Assembly: GCF_001975825.1 (NCBI RefSeq)
Contig: NZ_MTKN01000017.1
Coordinates: 62,001-126,000 of the forward strand
Length of the DNA: 64,000 nt
Source of the DNA: [Flexibacter] sp. ATCC 35208
GTDB taxonomy: Bacteria; Bacteroidota; Bacteroidia; Chitinophagales; Chitinophagaceae
Reading direction: 5' to 3'
In this document: positions 27,618 to 35,365 of the stretch, in pieces
Numbering within the stretch: the stretch's first letter is position 1
Layout of the letters: the number at the start of each line of letters is the position of its first letter
Notes under the pieces: model-generated
Database searches by the model: none
What the model was told of the DNA's origin: nothing
Seen by the model: only the letters and a program-made list of their open reading frames with translations
Translations under genes and position numbers: made by a program

Positions 27618-27638
27618 CAAATAAATCTAAAGGGAGTC

Positions 27639-28301
27639 ATGAAGTTTGATAAGATTAAGAACAAAGGACAGGCGAGGCTTTTTGAGAGCAGATATTTAGA
27701 AATGCTCACCAAAACACATCCATTGGTGATTTGGGGCATGTACATCCCAATTATCGGGTATAGCCTTTATTATAGTAACACCTCATTAGGATTTAACATC
27801 ACTAATGTATTAACGATCTTTTTTGGTGCAATGTTATTCTGGACATTTTTTGAATACATCATGCACCGCTACTTGTTTCACTTCAGTAGTGAGAATCCCA
27901 AAGTAAGACGGTTTATCTATGTGATGCATGGTAATCACCATGAATATCCACGCGACAAGCAACGGTTGTTTATGCCACCTGTGCCCAGTCTGATACTGGC
28001 ATCTGTGATATTTGGTGTGCAGTATATTTTCCTGAGACAGTATACTTATATGTTCTTTCCGGGATTTATGTTAGGCTACCTGATTTATGGCAGCATGCAC
28101 TATGCGATTCATGCATGGAATCCACCGTTTAAATTTATGAAACCATTGTGGCGCAATCATCATCTGCATCACTATAAGGCAGAAGAGAAAGGATTTGGTG
28201 TGAGTTCTTCTTTGTGGGACTGGGTATTCAAAACATCATTTGAATTAGAGAAAGAGAAAGAAGATAAAGCGAAAGTGCGTGAACTGATGTTTGATAAATA
28301 G
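27639..28301 (+). CDS. Fatty acid hydroxylase superfamily (FA2H-like) membrane protein
   Basis: A 220-residue membrane di-iron protein with four hydrophobic helices. The His clusters are HRYLFH, HGNHHEYPRD, HYAIH and HHLHH, the order seen in fatty acid 2-hydroxylases. These add a 2-hydroxyl to the acyl chain of sphingolipids; Bacteroidetes, which make sphingolipids and hydroxylated amino-acid lipids, are plausible users. Start fixed by an AGGGAG site. A charged, Lys/Glu-rich tail follows the last His motif. Confidence 0.9.
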   Translation: MKFDKIKNKGQARLFESRYLEMLTKTHPLVIWGMYIPIIGYSLYYSNTSLGFNITNVLTIFFGAMLFWTFFEYIMHRYLFHFSSENPKVRRFIYVMHGNHHEYPRDKQRLFMPPVPSLILASVIFGVQYIFLRQYTYMFFPGFMLGYLIYGSMHYAIHAWNPPFKFMKPLWRNHHLHHYKAEEKGFGVSSSLWDWVFKTSFELEKEKEDKAKVRELMFDK

Positions 28302-28302
28302 G

Positions 28303-28629
28303 TTACCATCTTTCTTCTTCATCGTCATCGCTGGCGGGTCTGGTAAAGGTTTTGCGGGAGATAATTTTTTGCTGCTGACGCTCTATGAGCAAGGCCGCAA
28401 TTTTATGATAGACCTCTCCGGTTGTATCATCAGCCAGTACCTGTCTTATTTTATTTTCTGCCACATCGATTTTATACAGCAATAGCAAGAACTGCTGAAA
28501 GTCTTGATTGATCATGGCTTCAAGCTTTGCAGCGAGTAATGTTTTTAACTGTTCGTAGGTAATGTGATCAGGAATTGTGAGGGAAGTATCTTCGGCAAGT
28601 TGTAATGTTGTTTCTGGTAAAAGCTGCAT
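28303..28629 (-). CDS. Hypothetical cytoplasmic protein
   Basis: A 108-residue protein I do not place in a named family. It is largely alpha-helical (YEQLKTLLAAKLEAMIN, IRQVLADDTTGEVYHKIAALLIERQQQKI) and ends in an acidic DDDEEERW. Its stop is 1 bp from the convergent hydroxylase gene's stop. No signal or membrane helix. It could be a small regulatory or scaffolding protein. Confidence 0.7.
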   Translation of the reverse strand: MQLLPETTLQLAEDTSLTIPDHITYEQLKTLLAAKLEAMINQDFQQFLLLLYKIDVAENKIRQVLADDTTGEVYHKIAALLIERQQQKIISRKTFTRPASDDDEEERW

Positions 28630-28662
28630 TGTATCCGTATTAATTTATTCATCTTATTCTTT

Positions 28663-28749
28663 AAAAAAATTGCTGCTGCCATTGGCAGCAGCAATTTTTT
28701 TGCAATTAGCAGAACCATTTTGCTTCAGCAAAATGGTTCTGCTAATTGC
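28663..28749. terminator. Two adjacent long perfect hairpins
   Basis: First hairpin (28663-28701): AAAAAAATTGCTGCTGCC paired with its complement around a short loop, with a T7 run. Second (28702-28749): 22-bp perfect arms beginning GCAATTAGCAGAACC, loop TTCA. They sit between two same-strand genes (DUF6263-like and the 108-residue protein), and either could terminate the first. Confidence 0.75.
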
Positions 28750-28767
28750 TTTAATTTCTTTATTTAG

Positions 28768-29727
28768 TTATTTCATTCTTTTAATTTTATAAGACGCATT
28801 CGTCACAATCTTCACCGGTACTTTCACATCACTTTTAATCTTCTTCGCTTTATTCGCTTTGTAAGTATACGTACCATTCATCTCTGTATTCTGCGAAGCA
28901 ATACTAGGGAATCCTGATGTGCGGTCTATGAGATAATTCGTCATGATATCGCCATTGATTTCAGCAGTAGCTTCGATACCATCATCGGTTGTAAAAGTCT
29001 CTACTTTATTTGTGTTGACCTTACCTGTACCATTGATCTTTGCCGTCTGGCTATCCCATGTTTGCAGGTTCCAGTAGAGGGAAATATCGCCTACCAATCC
29101 GGTACGGATAGGTACGTTCTCTTCCCAGCGGGTACCTGTTTTGATACTACGCAACGGATAGATCACCAGCAGTTGTTCTAACCAGGTACGGAATGCATTG
29201 CCACCAAACTGGTCTTTCATTAGCTTTTTATAAGCAGTCTGCTCATCTGGTTTCAGGTTCGTGAAGGTAGCCGATGCTTTGTCCAGCAGATCGTCCAGTC
29301 CCATTACTTTATTGATGTATCCTGAGGACGATATATCGACAGAGAATGGCTGATCGATAATACTTTTCAGGGCAGCCTGGAAAGGTTCTTTTTCATTAGG
29401 CACGGCAGCATCCACCAGGATGTTCTGATTGCGTGCATTGAAATTGAACTTCAGCTCTTTGTATTTGAAAGTCAGGGTAGCATGTCCGTCTGAAGTTTCG
29501 GTCACCTCGATAGCAATGGTATTATTGAAATCGCGTGTTACGCGTTGCATGACATCATCTACTGTCGTATAGGTTTCGCTGCGGCTTTCCTGTTTCAGCT
29601 CGAACTGTTGGCCTTTGAGAAAATTGTAGCTCAGATCTACATAATCTCTTTTATCATCCTGTTGTTGTGCAAATGCCGGCATGGCTATGGTAGCGCCCAG
29701 AGCCATTGACACAAAAAATCGCTTCAT
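28768..29727 (-). CDS. DUF6263-like secreted protein
   Basis: A 319-residue protein with a signal peptide (about 1-20, ending AFAQ). The body is beta-rich, with DYVDLSYNFLKGQQFELKQES near the start and repeated short strands (HATLTFKYKELKF, GTYTYKANKAKKIKSDVKV). It resembles DUF6263 proteins of Bacteroidetes; function unknown. The second of two adjacent ATGs (29727) is used. It begins 16 bp after the TIGR02757 gene and is likely co-transcribed with it. Confidence 0.75.
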   Translation of the reverse strand: MKRFFVSMALGATIAMPAFAQQQDDKRDYVDLSYNFLKGQQFELKQESRSETYTTVDDVMQRVTRDFNNTIAIEVTETSDGHATLTFKYKELKFNFNARNQNILVDAAVPNEKEPFQAALKSIIDQPFSVDISSSGYINKVMGLDDLLDKASATFTNLKPDEQTAYKKLMKDQFGGNAFRTWLEQLLVIYPLRSIKTGTRWEENVPIRTGLVGDISLYWNLQTWDSQTAKINGTGKVNTNKVETFTTDDGIEATAEINGDIMTNYLIDRTSGFPSIASQNTEMNGTYTYKANKAKKIKSDVKVPVKIVTNASYKIKRMK

Positions 29728-29743
29728 CATTACGCTATATATT

Positions 29744-30517
29744 TTAAACATATTTTTCTATTACGCCGAGGCCAAACAACGCAAAGTCGTACTTGGCAGG
29801 GTCTTCCAGATCCAGCTGCCTTAGCTTTTCTGTCAGTTCCAGTGCAGTACGCCAGTCTGACTTGGCTGATGAGATTAATCCCAGCCTGGTAGCGACTCTT
29901 CCTACATGCACATCTACAGGACATACCAGTTGTGAAGGGCGGATGTGTTTCCATAGTCCAAAATCCACGCCATTTTCATCTTTTCTGACCATCCAGCGCA
30001 AATACATGTTCAGGCGCTTACAGGCGGAGTTCCTGGCAGGGGTGGAAATATGTTTCCGGGTCCTTTCCGGGTGCTCAATGGCGAAGAATATCTTATGAAA
30101 CCCTATGAGGGCATTTTCAACGGTTTCGTCTTTAGTGGTTATGTGGCCGCTAAAGGCAAATTCCAGGGAAGTGACGTTGCTATAGTAGTGCTGCAGGAAC
30201 TCGACGAAATAGAGCAGGTCTATCCCGTTGAATGTCCGGTGGCAAAACTGCATGAGCTTTATACGTTCTCTGGGTTGGTGGTTTTTGATGAAGTCGTAGG
30301 GTTCGTTATCCATCAACTTCATCAGTTCAGTGCATTTATTGATAATGGTGGTTCGGTTACCCCAGGCAAGTATGGCTGCAAAAAGTCCTGCGATCTCGAT
30401 ATCCTGTAGTTTGGAAAACCTGTGCGGTATCGTAATAGGATCTCCGGCTATAAAATCCGGAGTATTGTAATATGCCGCTTTGGTATCCAAAAACGCCTTC
30501 AGTTGCTGGAATTTCAT
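29744..30517 (-). CDS. TIGR02757 (DUF2400) family protein
   Basis: A 257-residue protein with the family's LFAAILAWGNRTTIINKC and CPVDVHVGRVATRLGL segments; the latter resembles the helix-hairpin-helix/GPD fold of DNA glycosylases, so a nucleic-acid role has been suggested for the family but not shown here. The ATG at 30517 (MKFQQLKAFLD) fits the family start; the longer frame to 30649 crosses the upstream terminator. Confidence 0.87.
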   Translation of the reverse strand: MKFQQLKAFLDTKAAYYNTPDFIAGDPITIPHRFSKLQDIEIAGLFAAILAWGNRTTIINKCTELMKLMDNEPYDFIKNHQPRERIKLMQFCHRTFNGIDLLYFVEFLQHYYSNVTSLEFAFSGHITTKDETVENALIGFHKIFFAIEHPERTRKHISTPARNSACKRLNMYLRWMVRKDENGVDFGLWKHIRPSQLVCPVDVHVGRVATRLGLISSAKSDWRTALELTEKLRQLDLEDPAKYDFALFGLGVIEKYV

Positions 30518-30616
30518 GGTGGTTATTCGGTTAGGTTTGTCTGTTGGCTCGCATAAGATTGCAGCATGACGCATTGAAAATAAGTAAAATTGTGAAAACA
30601 AATGTCCCCAAAAAAC

Positions 30617-30645
30617 AATCGCTCCTGCCTGAGGCAGAAGCGATT
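30617..30645 (-). terminator. Terminator of the cystathionine gamma-synthase gene
   Basis: Arms AATCGCT...CTGCC / GGCAG...AGCGATT. On the minus strand the hairpin is followed by GTTTTTTG. Confidence 0.82.
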
Positions 30646-30649
30646 TCAA

Positions 30650-31789
30650 TTATCCAATAGCTTTTGAAAGGTCTGCGATCAGGTCGTCCGCATCTTCAAT
30701 ACCTACACTCAATCGAATCAGCGAATCAACTAAACCATTGCTGATACGCTCTTCACGGGGAATAGAGGCATGCGTCATAGACGCAGGATGCCCTATCAGG
30801 GACTCCACGCCACCCAGTGATTCCGCCAGGGAGAACAGGTGGGTACCGCTCAATACTTTTGTCGCAGCTTCTATACTATCATCTTTTAGCGTAAATGAGA
30901 TCATGCCACCATAACCACGCATCTGCTTTTTAGCAATAGCATGATTTGGATGGTCTTCAAAACCGCACCAGTATACCTTGGCTACTTTGGAGTGCTGGCG
31001 CAGGAAGTGTGCCACCGCAGCCCCGTTCTCACAATGCCTTTGCATACGTACATGCAGGGTTTTCAACCCACGCAGCACGAGGAAACAATCCTGTGGACCA
31101 GGTACTGCTCCGCAACTGTTTTGAATGAAATATAGCTGTTTGGCCAGGTCTTCATCTTTCACGATGATGGCGCCATGCACCACATCGCTGTGGCCCCCCA
31201 GGTATTTGGTCGCAGAGTGTACAACGATGTTCGCACCCAGATCCAGTGGATTCTGGAGGTATGGAGAGGCGAAGGTATTATCTACCGCCAGCAGTATTTT
31301 ATGTTCGCCGGCAATTTGTGCACAGGTGGCAATGTCAATGATGTTGAGCAGCGGATTGGTAGGTGTTTCTATCCAGATCAGCTTTGTATTGGCATTGACA
31401 TAATTACGGATGTTCTGCGCATCCTGCATACCTATGAAATGGAATTTGATGCCATAGCGCTCAAATATTTTTGTGAAGATGCGGTAAGTGCCACCATAAA
31501 GATCATTGCTGGCAATGACTTCATCACCGGGGTTCAGGAGTTTCATGACTGCATCAGTAGCGGCCAGGCCACTACCGAAGGAGATACCGAATTTCCCATT
31601 TTCTATGGCTGCCAGTGCATTTTGCAGGGCGTCACGGGTTGGGTTCTGGGTACGGGCATACTCATATCCTTTGTGTTGGCCGGGGGCGCTTTGAACATAA
31701 GTGGAGGTCTGAAATATGGGGGTCATAATGGCGCCGGTAGACGGATCCGGCGTTACTCCCGCGTGAATGAGTTTAGTTCCCAGCTTCAT
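30650..31789 (-). CDS. Cystathionine gamma-synthase/lyase family PLP enzyme
   Basis: A 379-residue PLP-dependent trans-sulfuration enzyme. The active-site Lys lies in HSATKYLGGHSDVVHG; SGLAATDAVMKLL, SNDLYGGTYRIF and ETPTNPLLNIID are family blocks, and GGVESLIGHPASMTHA is the C-terminal signature. Synthase (metB, methionine synthesis) and gamma-lyase (mccB) cannot be separated with certainty by eye. ATG at 31789 used. Monocistronic with its own terminator. Confidence 0.92.
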   Translation of the reverse strand: MKLGTKLIHAGVTPDPSTGAIMTPIFQTSTYVQSAPGQHKGYEYARTQNPTRDALQNALAAIENGKFGISFGSGLAATDAVMKLLNPGDEVIASNDLYGGTYRIFTKIFERYGIKFHFIGMQDAQNIRNYVNANTKLIWIETPTNPLLNIIDIATCAQIAGEHKILLAVDNTFASPYLQNPLDLGANIVVHSATKYLGGHSDVVHGAIIVKDEDLAKQLYFIQNSCGAVPGPQDCFLVLRGLKTLHVRMQRHCENGAAVAHFLRQHSKVAKVYWCGFEDHPNHAIAKKQMRGYGGMISFTLKDDSIEAATKVLSGTHLFSLAESLGGVESLIGHPASMTHASIPREERISNGLVDSLIRLSVGIEDADDLIADLSKAIG

Positions 31790-31940
31790 GCCTGTAAGAT
31801 TTTGTAGTTTATTAGGAAAGGACCAAAGGTAACGATCCTCAGTACATCCCACAAACGGCAAAATGCGTAGAACTACGTATACCAAAAAGCCATATAATCA
31901 AAAACAGCCATCTGAATCATTTACACGGATGAATTCGCTA

Positions 31941-32009
31941 CGTTCACGAACTAAATTTATACGTTAAGCGGATACCGTAGTATTCCCGCAGTATTTCCGT
32001 CTAATTTCG
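31941..32009 (+). promoter_or_regulatory. Phased upstream repeats and -7-like box of repeat element copy D
   Basis: CGTTCAC at 31941 and CGTTAAG at 31962 are 21 bp apart. The box TAATTTCG (32002-32009) is again exactly 40 bp after the proximal heptamer. A CATTTAC at 31918 may be a third unit. Confidence 0.58.
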
Positions 32010-32013
32010 GTTC

Positions 32014-32075
32014 AGGTTTTTCATAGGATATGGTTAAAATTCGTGGGCGGTATTCTTACCGCCTTTTATTTTTTT
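32014..32075 (+). ncRNA. Candidate small RNA, repeat family copy D
   Basis: About 62 nt. The 5' segment is identical to copy B through GGTTAAAATT, then hairpin GGCGGTA-TTCT-TACCGCC and a T-rich tail. It lies 12.4 kb from the other three copies, showing the element is dispersed. Its 3' end overlaps the stop codon of the convergent DUF2911 gene. Confidence 0.62.
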
Positions 32076-32656
32076 ACAGGAGCAGCATTGCTAAACTTCA
32101 CAGGCAGGCTTACACTCACTACATCCCATGCTATAATCAGGTTAGCACCGTAATCAGCTTTCTCAAATACCATGGTAAAAGGTTCTACCGGGGTATCCAT
32201 TTTGGTCACTGGTACATCGATCCTTACTACATCTTTTGCTTCGCTGTATTTGAATGCTCCCCAGATGTCACTATCTCTGTTGATGATGATGGTCCATTTT
32301 GTTTCGTTGGGAATGGCATACATGGTGTAGCGACCTTTTGGCACCAGTTTGCCACCGATTGAAACCGGGCGGTAGAATTCCACTTCAGTAGCTTCGTTCG
32401 CACCCAGGCGATAGAGTTCACCGTATGGTTCCAGATCGCCAAAGATCTTTCTTCCCTTCTTCTGTGGCCGGCTGTAGATCACGCGGGCCACGAGGGCGCC
32501 TGGTTCTCCTTTTACTCTCACAACATAAGGATACATTACGGGATAATACGCCATGTCCATAGGGCTGGAATCCAGTGGCGGCAGTTTTTTGTCCTGTGCA
32601 AACACAGCACTCCAACCAAACAGGGTAATCAGTGTGGCGATGAATACTTGCTTCAT
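32066..32656 (-). CDS. DUF2911 family secreted protein
   Basis: A 196-residue protein with a signal peptide (1-20, ending VFAQ). The DUF2911 domain shows VARVIYSRPQKKGRKIFGDLEPYGELYRLGANEATE, whose GANE and surrounding residues are diagnostic, then GRYTMYAIPNETKWTIIINR. It is probably a periplasmic beta-sandwich; no activity has been assigned. Its last codons overlap repeat element copy D. Confidence 0.9.
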   Translation of the reverse strand: MKQVFIATLITLFGWSAVFAQDKKLPPLDSSPMDMAYYPVMYPYVVRVKGEPGALVARVIYSRPQKKGRKIFGDLEPYGELYRLGANEATEVEFYRPVSIGGKLVPKGRYTMYAIPNETKWTIIINRDSDIWGAFKYSEAKDVVRIDVPVTKMDTPVEPFTMVFEKADYGANLIIAWDVVSVSLPVKFSNAAPVKK

Positions 32657-32708
32657 TAATAGCTCTTAATTGTTCAAAAAATATAGTTGCGCAAACCTAC
32701 GATTAAAG

Positions 32709-33305
32709 TTATACAGATGTAGGTGCTGGCGGTACATTTTGCACAAAGGTGACAAGGTCCGGAAAAAAGGTCTGGTAGCTGGCAGCGAGTGCATCATAGT
32801 TTGCTTCCAGTGCTGCAAAAGGTACGTCGGCAGTTACTTCCAGGTAACGGCTTCTTCTGACAATGCCGCTGAAAGTTTTGTAAATACCATCCTTGTGTTG
32901 GTAACCCAACAGCCAGTTTTGTTCACTCATATACCTGAATACTTCCTGAAAACCAATGGGTAACAGGTAATATCGTTCCTTTAGTGTAGTATATACTTCC
33001 TGTGCAAAGGCGGCCAGTGTATTGCCGGGGAACCGGGTTGTATCGTTGGCCAGGAAATGATCGTAGACAATGTCGATGAATACGGCGCTGTACTTGCCAC
33101 AGCCGGGTTGAAAGAATCTCTTCGCTTCCAGTGTGACAGGATGTGTATCCGTGAAAGAATCTATAAGCCTATGCAACCGAATGCCCTGCTGTAGACCTGT
33201 ATCATAATCCTGCCAGTGCTTTCCTTTCACAAAGTCGGCAATCATATTACCGATAGTGATGGAAGGCTGGTGATATGATAAATATGCATGAGCGAGAAAA
33301 TTCAT
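32709..33305 (-). CDS. Acyl carrier protein phosphodiesterase (AcpH-like)
   Basis: A 198-residue HD-like hydrolase of the ACP phosphodiesterase family: MNFLAHAYLSYH, GNMIADFVKGKHW, GIRLHRLIDSFTDTHP and FIDIVYDHFLANDT carry the conserved His and Asp residues. The family removes the phosphopantetheine arm from holo-ACP. Monocistronic, upstream of DUF2911 on the same strand. Confidence 0.9.
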   Translation of the reverse strand: MNFLAHAYLSYHQPSITIGNMIADFVKGKHWQDYDTGLQQGIRLHRLIDSFTDTHPVTLEAKRFFQPGCGKYSAVFIDIVYDHFLANDTTRFPGNTLAAFAQEVYTTLKERYYLLPIGFQEVFRYMSEQNWLLGYQHKDGIYKTFSGIVRRSRYLEVTADVPFAALEANYDALAASYQTFFPDLVTFVQNVPPAPTSV

Positions 33306-33498
33306 ATAGCGAAGATAGATTTTATTTTCCTTGTCCAGTTTAACAAAAGCTTAACGGTGACGCCTGCAACTTTCCTTCTTCCAGTGCAACTCTTCTATGG
33401 TAACGCTTGTATATCGTGTCCGGTAAAGGAATATCGCCCCAACATTACAGGAGATTGCGCACATCTTATCCAGTGACTCTCCATTTGTAACAAAAGCC

Positions 33499-33530
33499 TT
33501 GACCTACCAGCCAGGAACCATGTACCTTTG
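33499..33530 (+). promoter_or_regulatory. Bacteroidetes-type promoter
   Basis: TTG (33499-33501) and TACCTTTG (33523-33530) are separated by 21 bp. The ATG of the secreted protein gene follows 28 bp after the -7 box. A good match to the -33/-7 pattern. The rest of the gap from 33306 holds nothing I recognise. Confidence 0.7.
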
Positions 33531-33558
33531 ACTCATCAAACAAAATAAAGTTTCCGCC

Positions 33559-34080
33559 ATGAAACAATTCAGTTCAAAAATCAGTAACCACATTGCACCT
33601 GTGGGTGTAAGGCCTTTTGGCCATTTCAAAAAGCTGTTGCTCCTGGTAGCAATTGCTTTATTTACCTCGATCTACTCTTTTGCAGGTACCGGCGCCAATG
33701 AGCTGGAAGCATCCAGTACATTGAAAACCGCTCTGAATAAGGAGTTTACCGGAGCATCCGCCATCAAATGGTACAGTGATGACAACAAGACCTTTATGGC
33801 TAAGTTCATGCTGAATGAGCGTAACGTAACGGCTTATTTTGATGGAGAAGGTCATCTGCTGGCTACGCGTCGTTATGTTGACGCAGCCAACCTCCCGCTG
33901 TCTGTTGCTTCAAAACTGGCGCAGCGTTATCCAAACGAAGCTATCCGTTGGGTAGTAGAGTTCCAGAGTGATGGTAATACAGCGTATTATGTAACACTGG
34001 AAGGTAACAATACCTGGAAGGTGATCAAAGCAAGTGCTAACGGCGACCTGAGCGTACACCAGCGCCTGAAAAAAGCATAA
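33559..34080 (+). CDS. Secreted PepSY-like small protein
   Basis: A 173-residue exported protein with a long N-terminal region, a hydrophobic signal (about residues 28-47) and a predicted cleavage after SFAG. The mature part resembles PepSY-like folds in Bacteroidetes: FTGASAIKWYSDDNKTFMAKF, VTAYFDGEGHLLATRRYV, and WVVEFQSDGNTAYYVTLE. Function unknown; such proteins may act as small periplasmic inhibitors or chaperones. It has its own clear promoter. Confidence 0.72.
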   Translation: MKQFSSKISNHIAPVGVRPFGHFKKLLLLVAIALFTSIYSFAGTGANELEASSTLKTALNKEFTGASAIKWYSDDNKTFMAKFMLNERNVTAYFDGEGHLLATRRYVDAANLPLSVASKLAQRYPNEAIRWVVEFQSDGNTAYYVTLEGNNTWKVIKASANGDLSVHQRLKKA

Positions 34081-34220
34081 CCTGCTTTTAAGTTAAAGAA
34101 GACTATTGTTAATTTTTGGAAACCGGGGTATTTATTACCCCGGTTTTTGTTTTTACAGGCACTAGCAAAATTTTTATAGTCATTAGCAAAATGATAACCT
34201 GCTCCCCTGTTGCGCCTGAA

Positions 34221-34249
34221 TTGAAATCTTTTCAAAATCCTTACCTTTG
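34221..34249 (+). promoter_or_regulatory. Bacteroidetes-type promoter of the DHS-like gene
   Basis: TTG at 34221 and TACCTTTG at 34242-34249 with an 18-bp spacer; the ATG at 34289 follows about 40 bp later. Confidence 0.65.
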
Positions 34250-34288
34250 CCCCTCTGTTTCAAGATTTAAACTTATTCAACAACGGAA

Positions 34289-35263
34289 ATGAACAAAGGT
34301 CCAATTTCTCAATTTATCCAGCACCACTATCGCCACTTCAATGCGGCTGCACTGGTGGATGCTGCTAAAGGATATGAAGCTCACTTACTGGAAGGGGGCA
34401 AAATGCTGGTATCTCTGGCGGGTGCGATGAGTACTGCCGAGTTGGGTATCTCCTTCGCGGAAATGATCCGTCAGGGGAAAGTGGACATCATCTCCTGCAC
34501 CGGCGCGAATCTGGAAGAGGATATCATGAACCTCGTAGCGCACACGCACTATAAGAGAGTTCCTCATTACCGTGACCTGAGCCCTCAGGAAGAGTGGGAC
34601 CTGCTGCAGGATGGTTTCAACCGTGTAACTGACACCTGTATCCCTGAAGAAGAAGCTTTCCGCCGCATACAGGAACATATCCACAAGATCTGGAAAGATG
34701 CGGAAGATAAAGGTGAACGTTACTTCCCGCACGAATATATGTACAAGCTGCTGCTGAGTGGTGTGATGAAAGAACACTACGAGATCGATCCAAAGAATAG
34801 CTGGATGCTTGCTGCTGCTGAAAAGAATATTCCTATCGTAGTACCAGGATGGGAAGATAGCACCATGGGTAATATCTTCGCTTCTTACTGCATTAAGGGT
34901 GAACTGAAGCCTTCTACTATGAAGAGCGGTATTGAATACATGATCTGGCTGGCTGACTGGTATAAACACAACTCCGGTGGTAAAGGTGTAGGTTTCTTCC
35001 AGATTGGTGGTGGTATCGCTGGTGACTTCCCAATCTGTGTGGTACCAATGATGTACCAGGATCTGGAATGGCATGATGTTCCTTTCTGGGGTTACTTCTG
35101 CCAGATTTCTGATTCTACTACCTCTTATGGTTCTTATTCAGGTGCAGTACCTAATGAGAAGATCACATGGGGTAAACTGGATATCAATACACCGAAATTT
35201 ATCGTGGAATCTGATGCTACGATCGTAGCACCGCTGATATTCTCTTATTTGCTGGGTTGGTAA
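34289..35263 (+). CDS. Deoxyhypusine synthase-like protein
   Basis: A 324-residue protein of the DHS fold: LAGAMSTAELGISFAEMIRQGKVD and SCTGANLEEDIMN bind NAD, GGGIAGDFPI is the glycine-rich loop, and the covalent-intermediate Lys of DHS matches Lys296 in ITWGKLDINT. Bacteria lack eIF5A, so the substrate must differ; a role in polyamine chemistry (homospermidine-type aminobutyl transfer) is the usual suggestion. Monocistronic, with its own promoter and terminator. Confidence 0.9.
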   Translation: MNKGPISQFIQHHYRHFNAAALVDAAKGYEAHLLEGGKMLVSLAGAMSTAELGISFAEMIRQGKVDIISCTGANLEEDIMNLVAHTHYKRVPHYRDLSPQEEWDLLQDGFNRVTDTCIPEEEAFRRIQEHIHKIWKDAEDKGERYFPHEYMYKLLLSGVMKEHYEIDPKNSWMLAAAEKNIPIVVPGWEDSTMGNIFASYCIKGELKPSTMKSGIEYMIWLADWYKHNSGGKGVGFFQIGGGIAGDFPICVVPMMYQDLEWHDVPFWGYFCQISDSTTSYGSYSGAVPNEKITWGKLDINTPKFIVESDATIVAPLIFSYLLGW

Positions 35264-35286
35264 TTACTACCTTGAAAAATAGTTAA

Positions 35287-35314
35287 AGGGCCCGACATCA
35301 TTATGTCGGGCCCT
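35287..35314 (+). terminator. Terminator of the DHS-like gene
   Basis: 12-bp perfect arms AGGGCCCGACAT / ATGTCGGGCCCT with a CATT loop, followed by CTTTGCTTTT. Confidence 0.82.
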
Positions 35315-35365
35315 CTTTGCTTTTAGACAGAAAAGCGTATATTGTACCCTTATAACTTCCAATGC

